Assembly (NCBI GenBank): GCA_028284485.1
Contig: JANQRQ010000355.1
Span: 1 to 59,352 of the forward strand
Origin: Planctomycetaceae bacterium
Lineage (GTDB): Bacteria; Planctomycetota; Planctomycetia; Planctomycetales; Planctomycetaceae
Length of the DNA: 59,352 nt
Direction of reading: 5' to 3'
The translations under genes were made by a program, and so were the position numbers. The notes beneath the pieces are model-generated. The model was not told where the DNA came from, searched no databases, and saw only the letters and a list, made by a program, of their open reading frames with translations. The number at the start of each line of letters is the position of its first letter. The stretch's first letter is position 1. Below, piece by piece: positions 26,237-34,302 of the stretch.

Positions 26237-28546
26237 ATGTTAAAGAATAACTGTCGGCCATCGATGGTATGGTTTGGCTGGTTGCTGATCACCGGATTGG
26301 TGCCAGTGGCGATGTGCGGAAACTCCATTGCGGCAAACAAACCATCGGCCTTCTCAGGAGAAGAGCGCGGTTATTGGGCCTTTCAGCCGGTTCGCAGGAT
26401 TCCTCCCCCCGCGGTACCCAGTCGCAGCCTGGTCCGCAACCCGATCGACCGATTCCTATTAAAGCGTCTACAAACAGATGGTCTGGAGTTTTCTCGCGAG
26501 GCCGATAAGTACGCCCTGCTCCGTCGGGCAAAGTACGACTTGCTAGGCTTGCCGCCTACTTCCGAGGAGATCGAGCAGTTTCTGTCGGATGATTCAGTCG
26601 ACGCCTACGAAAAGCTGATCGACCGTCTACTCGCTAGTCCGCATTACGGCGAGACGTGGGGGCGTATCTGGCTCGATCTCGTGCGTTTCGCAGAAACAGC
26701 CGGCTTCAATGCCGATCCCGATCGTCCCTTGGCTTATAAGTATCGCCGGTACGTGATCCATGCGTTCAATAACGATCTGCCTTATGATCAATTCATTCGC
26801 GAGCAGTTAGCGGGCGACGAACTTTATCCCGACGATCCGAATGCCTGGATTGCAACGGGTTTTAATCGAATGTGGCCGGACGAAAGTAATGCTTCAAACG
26901 TCGAATTGGCACGGCAAGATGCCCTCAACGATCTCACGTCCAATGTTGGCAACGTCTTTCTTGGTTTGTCCATTGGTTGCGCTCAATGCCACGACCACAA
27001 GTTCGATCCAATTCTGCAGAAAGACTTTTATCAGCTGCAGGCATACTTTTCTGGCATCGTGCCGTTCGATCGTGTGCCCGTAGCGGGTCAGTCTGAATAT
27101 GTACGCTTTCAAAGACGCCAAGCCGACTGGCTAAATCGTACGGCGGCCGTCCGACACGAACTCCATGATATCGAGCACGCGGCTCGCAAAGCCGCGTCGG
27201 CGATTAAACGTTTGAAATTCCCTGACATCGTTCTCGATGCGATTGATACACCGGAAGAGGAGCGTACAGCATTTCAGCATCAACTGGCATTTTGGTCGGA
27301 ACGGCAAATTGTCGTGACTCCCGCTGACTTGGCGAAAAAGCTCTCAAGCAAACAGCAAAAACGCCTCGCTGAGTTAAAAGAAGAGTACCACCAGCTCAGA
27401 AAGAGCGAGCCCCAGCCACCGCGACAACTTCAAGCCATGGCGGTCGCTGAAGTACCGACCGGCCCGGTTCCCGTCAGCTTGCTGGCAGGCGGTAGTTACA
27501 ACAAGCCGGTTGAGCTGCTCGAACCGGCCGTGCTCTCGGTCATCGATACATCGCTCGTCACTCCGCCAACTATTTCGGCGACAAGGTCCGGAACGTCGGG
27601 CCGACGATCAGCGCTTGCCGCGTGGCTCACCGATCCGCGACACCCTCTCACGGCGCGAGTGATGGTGAATCGCATCTGGCAGGGGCACTTTGGCAAGGGC
27701 TTGGTGGAAAATGCCAACGATTTCGGCAATCAAACCCGTCCGCCATCACACCCTGAATTGCTCGACTGGTTGGCGATTCAATTTGTCGAACGCGGCTGGA
27801 GCGTCAAAGCCATGCATCGCCTGATCATGACATCGCATGCCTACCGCCAACAAACCTACCGTCCAACGAGCGCTCAACCGGAACACCCCGCGATGGCAGC
27901 CGACGCCGGTAATCAGCGATACTGGCATTATCCACGACGCCGGCTGTCGGCCGAAGCCATTCGTGATTCCATGCTGTCTGTCTCCGGTGCACTCAATGCA
28001 CAGATGCATGCCGCCGCACAACGAGAGGGCGTACGTCCCGAACTTCCGCCGAACTACAGCGCTCGCGAGAAATGGACAGTCGACGACGAGGCCGACGAAC
28101 GCAATCGCCGCAGCGTCTATATTTATGCGAAGCGCAATCTCCCCTATCCTATGTTGCATGTGTTTGACTTACCCGATATGCACGAAAGCTGTGCTCGACG
28201 AGCAGAAACGACCGTGGCGCCGCAGGCCTTGATGGTCCTCAATAGCGAACTGATTATCCGATACGCGGAGTCATTCGCTGCACGCTTGACGGCAATTCAA
28301 CCGGGAAACGTGCCTTCTGAACTAAACCACAGCAATCTGCGACCGCGTATTGAGGCGGCATATCTGTTAGCATTTGGTCGACCGGCGGATACTGTTGAAA
28401 TCGACGATGCCATCGAGTTCATTAAAGCGCAACAGGCGTTGATTAGCTCTCAGTCGAATCCGCCCAGCAAAGCCGCGAGCCAACAGGCCTTGGTCGATTT
28501 TTGCCACGCACTGTTTAATGCCAATGAGTTTATATACCTGGATTGA
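26237..28546 (+). CDS. DUF1549/DUF1553-domain protein (PSCyt2/PSD1), planctomycete-type
   Basis: A 769-residue exported protein of a family greatly expanded in planctomycetes. The chosen ATG (26237; alternatives 26195 and 26264) opens a signal peptide (WFGWLLITGLVPVAMCGNSI). Residues ~50-300 are DUF1549 (NPIDRFLLKRL, RAKYDLLGLPPT, YGETWGRIWLDLVRFAET, GCAQCHDHKFDP). Residues ~470-760 are DUF1553 (LAAWLTDPRHPLTARVMVNR, NGQGHFGKGLV-like WQGHFGKGLVENANDFG, RRLSAEAIRDSMLSVSGALN, TVAPQALMVLNS). The haem-binding PSCyt1 domain often found at the N-terminus is absent; a coiled middle (KQQKRLAELKEEYHQLRK) links the two. The molecular function is still unknown. It is followed 42 bases on by its usual partner, a DUF1501 protein. 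Confidence 0.9.
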   Translation: MLKNNCRPSMVWFGWLLITGLVPVAMCGNSIAANKPSAFSGEERGYWAFQPVRRIPPPAVPSRSLVRNPIDRFLLKRLQTDGLEFSREADKYALLRRAKYDLLGLPPTSEEIEQFLSDDSVDAYEKLIDRLLASPHYGETWGRIWLDLVRFAETAGFNADPDRPLAYKYRRYVIHAFNNDLPYDQFIREQLAGDELYPDDPNAWIATGFNRMWPDESNASNVELARQDALNDLTSNVGNVFLGLSIGCAQCHDHKFDPILQKDFYQLQAYFSGIVPFDRVPVAGQSEYVRFQRRQADWLNRTAAVRHELHDIEHAARKAASAIKRLKFPDIVLDAIDTPEEERTAFQHQLAFWSERQIVVTPADLAKKLSSKQQKRLAELKEEYHQLRKSEPQPPRQLQAMAVAEVPTGPVPVSLLAGGSYNKPVELLEPAVLSVIDTSLVTPPTISATRSGTSGRRSALAAWLTDPRHPLTARVMVNRIWQGHFGKGLVENANDFGNQTRPPSHPELLDWLAIQFVERGWSVKAMHRLIMTSHAYRQQTYRPTSAQPEHPAMAADAGNQRYWHYPRRRLSAEAIRDSMLSVSGALNAQMHAAAQREGVRPELPPNYSAREKWTVDDEADERNRRSVYIYAKRNLPYPMLHVFDLPDMHESCARRAETTVAPQALMVLNSELIIRYAESFAARLTAIQPGNVPSELNHSNLRPRIEAAYLLAFGRPADTVEIDDAIEFIKAQQALISSQSNPPSKAASQQALVDFCHALFNANEFIYLD

Positions 28547-28588
28547 TCTCGAAATCCGTGCGACAATGAGTCCCTGCCAGGAACCAAC

Positions 28589-30061
28589 GTGGACATGAAT
28601 AATCACAGCCGGACCCAATCTTCAATGCTCCATTATGAGCAAGCGAGTTGTCGCCGCGATTTCCTCGCGCGCACCGGTTTTGGTTTCGGAGCGCTGGCGC
28701 TCCAGCAACTTCTGGCCGATGACGGACTCATTTCGTCGCAAACTCTGCTAGCATCTGAAACGTCCGCCTCCAAAACGAGACGCTCGCCCCATTTCGAAGG
28801 GACGGCCAAAAGCGTTATTTTTTGCTTTATGGACGGCGGACCAAGCCACATCGACACTTTCGATCCTAAGCCCGCCGTTAACAAATACGCCGGCAAACCT
28901 CTCCCGGAATCGGTCGAACGGGTGATTACCCCGATGGGCGTCTCGGATAATCCGCTCCTAATCAGCCCTCGCAAATGGAAGCGTTACGGCGAAAGCGGTA
29001 TTCCGGTTTCCGATTGGTATCCCTACGTCGGCGAGTGCATTGATGATATTTGCGTCATTCGGTCCTGCTGGGCCGACGGCCTCAATCATGTCGGCAGCGT
29101 TTGCCAAATGAACACCGGCAGTATTCTCGCAGGGCGTCCGAGTCTGGGCGCCTGGGTCAGCTATGGCCTGGGAAGTGAAAATCACAATCTGCCGAGTTTC
29201 GTCGTTCTGCTCGACAACGAAAAAGAACCCCCGGGAGGCAGCCGTGTGTGGGGCACGGGATTCATGCCGGCGACGTATCAAGGGACCCGCTTTCGCAATG
29301 GAAACGAACCGATTCTCCATTTGCATCCCCCAAAAGAGATCACAGAAGAGCGGCATCGTGGCAAGCTGGAATTCGTTAGCCGTTTGAATCGGCAGCACCT
29401 TCGCACCCGGTTTGGCGACGATGACCTCGAAGCGCGAATTTCGGCCTACGAATTAGCCTACCGTATGCAGTCTCATGCCCCTGAAGCGGTTGACTTGTCA
29501 CAAGAGACGGAACAAACGCAGCAGCTATACGGCCTCGATAACGAAAAGACTGCGGCATTTGGTCGCAACTGCCTGCTGGCCCGGCGACTGGTAGAACGTG
29601 GCGTACGATTCATCCAACTATACTCGGGATCAGGAAGCAAATGGGACGCCCATAGCAAGATCGAAGAGAACCATACCACGTATTGTCGGTCGACAGACAA
29701 ACCAATCGCCGGACTGCTTAAGGATTTGAAGCGGCGTGGACTGCTGGACCAAACGCTTGTCATCTGGGGTGGCGAATTCGGGCGAACAGCCATGTCGGAA
29801 AAAGGGGACGGTCGCGACCACAACCCCTATGGATTCTCGATGTGGATGGCCGGTGGCGGGGTCAAAGGTGGTCAAATTGTCGGCGCGACTGACGATTTCG
29901 GCTTGCATGCCATCGAACAACGAGCCCACGTACACGACCTGCACGCCACGATTTTGGAACTGACCGGCCTCGACCACACGGAATTAATCTATCAACATCA
30001 GGGACGCCCGGAGCGGCCGACCGTGAATGAGGGAGAAGTCATCCCGGATGTCTTCGCGTAA
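28589..30061 (+). CDS. DUF1501 protein, sulfatase-like fold, Tat-type leader
   Basis: A 490-residue protein of the DUF1501 family, whose fold resembles alkaline phosphatase/sulfatase enzymes. AGGAA sits seven bases before GTG 28589; an ATG two codons later (28595) is possible. The leader CRRDFLARTGFGFGALALQQ looks like a twin-arginine-type signal. Features are KSVIFCFMDGGPSHIDTFDP near the N-terminus, GNEPILHLHPP, RRLVERGVRFIQLYSGSGSKWDAH, LVIWGGEFGRTAMSEKG, GRDHNPYGFSMWMAGGGVKG and HVHDLHATILELTGLDH. Conserved Asp/His in FMDGGPSHIDTF and GRDHNP are the metal-site candidates. Partner of the preceding DUF1549/DUF1553 protein (42-base gap, same strand), a pairing typical of planctomycetes; the reaction is unknown. 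Confidence 0.92.
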   Translation: MDMNNHSRTQSSMLHYEQASCRRDFLARTGFGFGALALQQLLADDGLISSQTLLASETSASKTRRSPHFEGTAKSVIFCFMDGGPSHIDTFDPKPAVNKYAGKPLPESVERVITPMGVSDNPLLISPRKWKRYGESGIPVSDWYPYVGECIDDICVIRSCWADGLNHVGSVCQMNTGSILAGRPSLGAWVSYGLGSENHNLPSFVVLLDNEKEPPGGSRVWGTGFMPATYQGTRFRNGNEPILHLHPPKEITEERHRGKLEFVSRLNRQHLRTRFGDDDLEARISAYELAYRMQSHAPEAVDLSQETEQTQQLYGLDNEKTAAFGRNCLLARRLVERGVRFIQLYSGSGSKWDAHSKIEENHTTYCRSTDKPIAGLLKDLKRRGLLDQTLVIWGGEFGRTAMSEKGDGRDHNPYGFSMWMAGGGVKGGQIVGATDDFGLHAIEQRAHVHDLHATILELTGLDHTELIYQHQGRPERPTVNEGEVIPDVFA

Positions 30062-30758
30062 GCGGCCGGCGGCCATTTCCAACATCGATCCAGCCGAATG
30101 GCGATATCGATTTCTGTTCTTGTGCCTGCTGCTATTGGCCGTTTTGTACCCGATCGTGCACTCCCCGGTGGTCGGCGATCTTATGATGGCGCTGATTCTG
30201 CTGGCGGTCATTTACTCGGTCAGTCGGCACCGTCCCAAACTATTCGCTTTGTGCGTTTTGGCAACTCCGCTGGCGGCATCGCTGGTCATGCATAACGTGA
30301 GTACGTTCGACCAGGTTTTTCTGCCAACCTTGATCGGCGGCATGGCTATCGCATTCTTGCTGTTCACATTGGTCGTGGTGTTGATGGATGTGCTCAGCAA
30401 GGGAGAGGTCACGACCGACCGATTGTTCGGCGCGATGTGCGTTTACTTGCTGCTGGGAGTTTTGTGGGGGTTCATCTACGCCATTCTCCTTCGATTCGAT
30501 CCGTCTGCATTTAAAGGGTTAGACTTCGAAAACCTGGACGAATCGGAACCTTTGATTCCGATTCTCGTCTACTTTAGCTTTGTCACGATCTCAACTTTGG
30601 GATACGGCGACATTACACCAGCCACAACGGTCGCAGGAACGTTGGCCTGGTTGGAATCGGTAACGGGGCAACTGTATATCGCAATTCTGGTCGGTCGCTT
30701 GGTCGGCCTACACCTGGCGGCGCAAAAGCGAGAAGAGAAGGAGCAATCGACGGGTTAA
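30048..30758 (+). CDS. Potassium-type ion channel with TLGYGD filter
   Basis: A 236-residue integral membrane protein with four hydrophobic helices (about 20-120) followed by a two-helix pore module. The selectivity filter reads FVTISTLGYGDITPAT, the signature of potassium channels, flanked by LFGAMCVYLLLGVLWGFIYA and WLESVTGQLYIAILVGRLVG. The fourth helix carries no regular Arg ladder, so voltage sensing is not indicated. The C-terminus is short, lacking an RCK domain. ATG 30048 (ribosome site GGGAGA) overlaps the stop of the DUF1501 gene by 14 bases, which suggests translational coupling; ATG 30027 is an alternative. Homology is clear at the filter; ion selectivity is inferred from it. Confidence 0.85.
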   Translation: MSSRKRPAAISNIDPAEWRYRFLFLCLLLLAVLYPIVHSPVVGDLMMALILLAVIYSVSRHRPKLFALCVLATPLAASLVMHNVSTFDQVFLPTLIGGMAIAFLLFTLVVVLMDVLSKGEVTTDRLFGAMCVYLLLGVLWGFIYAILLRFDPSAFKGLDFENLDESEPLIPILVYFSFVTISTLGYGDITPATTVAGTLAWLESVTGQLYIAILVGRLVGLHLAAQKREEKEQSTG

Positions 30759-30810
30759 TCGGTCAAGCTGGCCCGGCGGTCAATCGCTCGCAGTTCTGTA
30801 ACTGTATAAG

Positions 30811-32313
30811 TCAGCCGAAAACTGGCAACGGCTTGCCGTCGCACAACGGAATTTCGGCTCCTTCAGGACCGGCCATCGTCTGGTGGTAGTCGATTCCCAG
30901 CGCGTGAAAGATCGTCGCATGCAAATCGTGCGGCCCGCAGGGATTCTCTTTGACATTCATTGCAAAGCGGTCGGAACGACCATAAACCTGACCGCCTTGC
31001 ACACCTCCACCGGCGAATGCCACCGAATAACAATCGGGAGAATGATCACGCCCGCCGGCATGATTAATGAGCGCGCCTCGGCCGAATTCGGTCATTAACA
31101 CGACCAAAGTCTCTTCCAACATGCCTCGCAATTCCAAGTCGTCAAGCAATGCGGAAGCGCCATGATCAAAGGGAGGCATCAAGAAGTTTTTTAACTGCGG
31201 AAAGTTGAAGACATGGGTGTCCCAAATGGCGCCGGCCCCACCGTTCAAGTCTCCGGCCCCAGAATTAACCATCACCAACGGTATGTCCGTTTCAATCAAT
31301 CGGCGGGCTAACAATAGACTGCGACCAAAAATGTGATCGCCATACGCCTTTTGAACGCTGTCCGGCTCAGACTTCAGGTCGAACGCCTCGCGGACTTTTC
31401 GGCTGAGCAGCAAGTCCATCGCCAAGCCGTGAAAATGTTGATAGGCGTTGAGAGAACCCGACGACCGATCCGCACCAAACTGGGCCCCGAGTGTTCGCAA
31501 CAATTCATGCCGAGCGGCTACTCGATCACCTGTCATCGACTCGTCAACCGCCAGATTGGGCGAATCCGATACAGGTGAGACGCCGGGGAACGGCTTTCCG
31601 GTTTTGGGACGCGCGACGAGTGGATCATACCGGACGCCCAAGAAACCGGCATTCTGACCGGCAACAAGACCTCGCTCCGCCACTGGATAAGGTAGTGTAA
31701 CTGTCGGCGGCATGCCGTTTGGCACTCCACGTGCCCAGGCCACCATCGAGCCGAGCATCGGCTTGTCTTCGCGCGTCGCCAAAACGGGGTTCGAAACCAT
31801 TTGGCCATCCAGCACGACCGGCGGCACGCCCGTCAGGGACCAATAGAGTGCTTGCCGATGGTCGCGGGCCCGATGTTTGACCGATCGTACAATCGCCAAT
31901 CGATCAGTCTGTTGTGCCAGCTTTGGCATGTATTCGCCAACTTGGACTCCGGGCAACGTCGTATCGATGGCGTTGTACACGCCGCGGACCTGTGCCGGCG
32001 CCTCAGGTTTGGGATCCCAACTTTCGAATTGGCTCATCCCGCCCCAATTAAAGATGACGATACAGCGCTTCGCGCGCCCGAATCCGGAGACTCGATCAGC
32101 CCCGTGGGCCGCTTTTCGCACAGTTGGTGGAAAGATCCCGGGGAGCGTCAAGCCGAGCGACCCGGTCAGCGTTCGCCGCATAAGACGGCGCCGCGAGCGG
32201 TTGATGCGAATTGCTGATGGTCTACGCAATGTTATTCGCCTCTCCCATTCAGCGGCAGATTGCCCTGCCATGCCAATCGGGCTGTCATCAATGGCCAACG
32301 CCAGTTTATCCAC
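30811..32313 (-). CDS. DUF1501 protein, second copy
   Basis: A 500-residue DUF1501 paralogue, convergent with the channel gene. Family marks are KRCIVIFNWGGMSQFESWDP, AIVRSVKHRARDHRQALYW, ARRLIETDIPLVMVNSGAGD, AIWDTHVFNFPQLKNFLMPP, LVVLMTEFGRGALINHAGG, GRDHSPDCYSVAFAGGGVQG and HDLHATIFHALGIDYHQTM. The start is uncertain: GTG at 32313 or ATG at 32271; a basic leader (RRRLMRRTLTGSLGLTLPG) follows either way and acts as a Tat-like signal. It lacks the usual adjacent DUF1549/DUF1553 partner on its own strand, though the pair at 26237/28589 is close by. Function unknown. Confidence 0.9.
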   Translation of the reverse strand: MDKLALAIDDSPIGMAGQSAAEWERRITLRRPSAIRINRSRRRLMRRTLTGSLGLTLPGIFPPTVRKAAHGADRVSGFGRAKRCIVIFNWGGMSQFESWDPKPEAPAQVRGVYNAIDTTLPGVQVGEYMPKLAQQTDRLAIVRSVKHRARDHRQALYWSLTGVPPVVLDGQMVSNPVLATREDKPMLGSMVAWARGVPNGMPPTVTLPYPVAERGLVAGQNAGFLGVRYDPLVARPKTGKPFPGVSPVSDSPNLAVDESMTGDRVAARHELLRTLGAQFGADRSSGSLNAYQHFHGLAMDLLLSRKVREAFDLKSEPDSVQKAYGDHIFGRSLLLARRLIETDIPLVMVNSGAGDLNGGAGAIWDTHVFNFPQLKNFLMPPFDHGASALLDDLELRGMLEETLVVLMTEFGRGALINHAGGRDHSPDCYSVAFAGGGVQGGQVYGRSDRFAMNVKENPCGPHDLHATIFHALGIDYHQTMAGPEGAEIPLCDGKPLPVFG

Positions 32314-32576
32314 AATCCATAGTGACCGGCTAGCCGTGCTTTTAAAAAAGGTGGCTGTCTCTTAACAATTCGCCCTGAAGCGCAAAATTGGTCACAAATA
32401 CCGATGGAGAATGGTGAAAATGTGAGGCCCCCGGCAGAATGAACGGCAAACAGCACCGAGTGTGGCTAATACGTTTCTGCCCATTACCACTTGTGTAAGA
32501 GCAATTCGCAGCAGGATTTCAGCCGGCGACGAATCTCGCCGTTGCCGCAAACCGCCGACCCCCTTACGATAACAGT

Positions 32577-33419
32577 ATGAATCACGAACACAGCGATATC
32601 TTACAGATATACGATAATCCCTCTCTCGATAATGCAACGCTGGTCTTAGCATTTGATGGTTGGATGGACGGCGGAGACGTCTCGACCGGAACGGTCGACC
32701 GCCTGGTTGACCTATTAAGTGCGTCGCCGATTGCCGAAATCGACCCGGAACCGTTTTACATCTACAATTTTCCCGGTTCGATGGAAATCAGCGCCCTCTT
32801 TCGTCCGCATATCGAAATCGAAGACGGTTTGATTCAATCGATTGATATGCCGACCAATACATTCTTTTGTTATGACCCGGCGGACTTGATTCTATTCATC
32901 GGGAAAGAACCGAACCTTCGCTGGCAGACATTTGGTGAATGTGTTTTTGAAATCTCAAAGTTGATGAATGTCGAACGAATCCTGTTCGTCGGTTCATTCG
33001 GTGGAGCCGTGCCTCATACACGGGAACCGCGGTTGCATATTACGTGCTCTGACAATGAAATCCTCCGCGAAATGGAGCCGTACGGAGCCCGTCGCAGCGG
33101 ATACGAAGGGCCCGGTTCTTTCACGAGCTACCTCATGAAAGAAGCGCCGACGATGGGCCTGAAAATGGCCTCGCTCGTGGCGGAGATTCCAGGCTATTTG
33201 CAAGGAACCAACCCGGCAAGTATCGAAGCGGTCACCCGACGATTGGCGAAAATCCTGCAACTGCCCCTCGACCTCGATTCGCTGCGAACGGCGAGTACCG
33301 AATGGGAAATGCAGGTCTCCAGCGCGTTGGAAGAGGATGAAAACCTCGCCGAGAAAGTCCGCGAACTTGAAGAGAACTATGACAACGAACTGTTGGAACT
33401 CGACGCTGACGAACGATAA
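32577..33419 (+). CDS. PAC2-family protein (proteasome-assembly-chaperone-like)
   Basis: A 280-residue protein matching the PAC2 (proteasome assembly chaperone 2) superfamily as found in bacteria and archaea. Tell-tale stretches are ATLVLAFDGWMDGGDVSTGT at the N-terminus, FLFVGSFGGAVPHTREPR-like ILFVGSFGGAVPHTREPR in the middle, and APTMGLKMASLVAEIPGYLQ toward the C-terminal half. The last ~30 residues are strongly acidic and helical (SSALEEDENLAEKVRELEEN). No signal peptide is seen, so it is cytosolic. Bacterial PAC2 proteins are often annotated as ATP-grasp-type or carboxylate-amine ligase relatives; no role is established. It is convergent with the mfnB-like gene. Confidence 0.85.
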   Translation: MNHEHSDILQIYDNPSLDNATLVLAFDGWMDGGDVSTGTVDRLVDLLSASPIAEIDPEPFYIYNFPGSMEISALFRPHIEIEDGLIQSIDMPTNTFFCYDPADLILFIGKEPNLRWQTFGECVFEISKLMNVERILFVGSFGGAVPHTREPRLHITCSDNEILREMEPYGARRSGYEGPGSFTSYLMKEAPTMGLKMASLVAEIPGYLQGTNPASIEAVTRRLAKILQLPLDLDSLRTASTEWEMQVSSALEEDENLAEKVRELEENYDNELLELDADER

Positions 33420-33494
33420 TTCTATCAATCGAGAATCTATTCTCGTCGCTGAATAACTTCCCCGTGCAGCCGGCAGTCGATCGATTCGCCAGAC

Positions 33495-34244
33495 TCACCC
33501 CGAAGTTGGACGAATTACTTCGGGGGACATCTCTTCCCCGGTCGATAACACCATCGCCTGCCTGAATTCTCGAACGGCGTCGGAACAAACCGTCGCACGC
33601 CGGTCGTTTCCCCGACAAGCGACTCCGCGGACGGCCACGATATCGACATCGACTCCGGCAAGCTGCGGCAAGTCCCCCATTCGTAGACCGCCGGCAATCG
33701 CAGCAAACAACGATTTGTGGTGAATCAAGTCCACGAGTCGCGAAAGCTGATCGGTCGAAAACCACTGCAACAGGCCAAGGTCGTCCTTTACAAACGTGTC
33801 GAACAATACGCCGGCACAATTCGCGTCCCCAGCCGCTTGAATCACCGCTTCGGGAGCGGGTGCATCGGCTCGCTGCCAATCGGCATACGCAACAGCGACC
33901 CAATGCAACTTACCGCGCGAGGCTGCATCGATGTGAGTACGCCATTCACTCCATTGATTTTTCCAATTCGGAATTGATCCGCATCCGGCGAGGCCCAGTT
34001 TGCAGTAGGCAATTCCCAACGGCAATGACGGCAACTGGTCGGCATTCCTCCAGTCCCTCAGTTCGCCGAGCGCAACACTGACAGGAACCAATGGGGAATA
34101 ACGGCCGACGACATCGGCAATGGAGTCCAAATCGGCCATGCCCAGCGAACCGCGATGCGGCTCTTTGATGTCGAGAATTTCGCATCCGCCTGCAATGGCA
34201 GACTTTGCTTCCTCGGCATTTCTCACGCTGACAAGAAGGTGCAT
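33495..34244 (-). CDS. mfnB: (5-formylfuran-3-yl)methyl phosphate synthase-like protein (MfnB family)
   Basis: A 249-residue TIM-barrel protein of the MfnB (DUF556) family. In methanogens MfnB makes (5-formylfuran-3-yl)methyl phosphate, a methanofuran precursor, from two glyceraldehyde-3-phosphates. The opening MHLLVSVRNAEEAKSAIAGG is followed by CEILDIKEPHRGSLG and SIADVV, the family hallmark, with catalytic Lys in DIKEPHRGSLG and another candidate in CKLGLAGCGS. GVLFDTFVKDDLGLLQWFS and AIAGGLRMGDLPQLA are the later barrel strands. Planctomycetes use tetrahydromethanopterin- and methanofuran-like C1 carriers, so the gene makes sense here. It starts 59 bases after the D-aminoacylase stop on the same strand, so possibly cotranscribed. 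ATG 34244 gives the family N-terminus; a GTG extension to 34295 is not needed. Confidence 0.8.
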   Translation of the reverse strand: MHLLVSVRNAEEAKSAIAGGCEILDIKEPHRGSLGMADLDSIADVVGRYSPLVPVSVALGELRDWRNADQLPSLPLGIAYCKLGLAGCGSIPNWKNQWSEWRTHIDAASRGKLHWVAVAYADWQRADAPAPEAVIQAAGDANCAGVLFDTFVKDDLGLLQWFSTDQLSRLVDLIHHKSLFAAIAGGLRMGDLPQLAGVDVDIVAVRGVACRGNDRRATVCSDAVREFRQAMVLSTGEEMSPEVIRPTSG

Positions 34245-34302
34245 GAATGCAACGGGGCCTTCCGACTCGATCTGTGACTGTTTAACGTCACGCACGGTAA
34301 TA

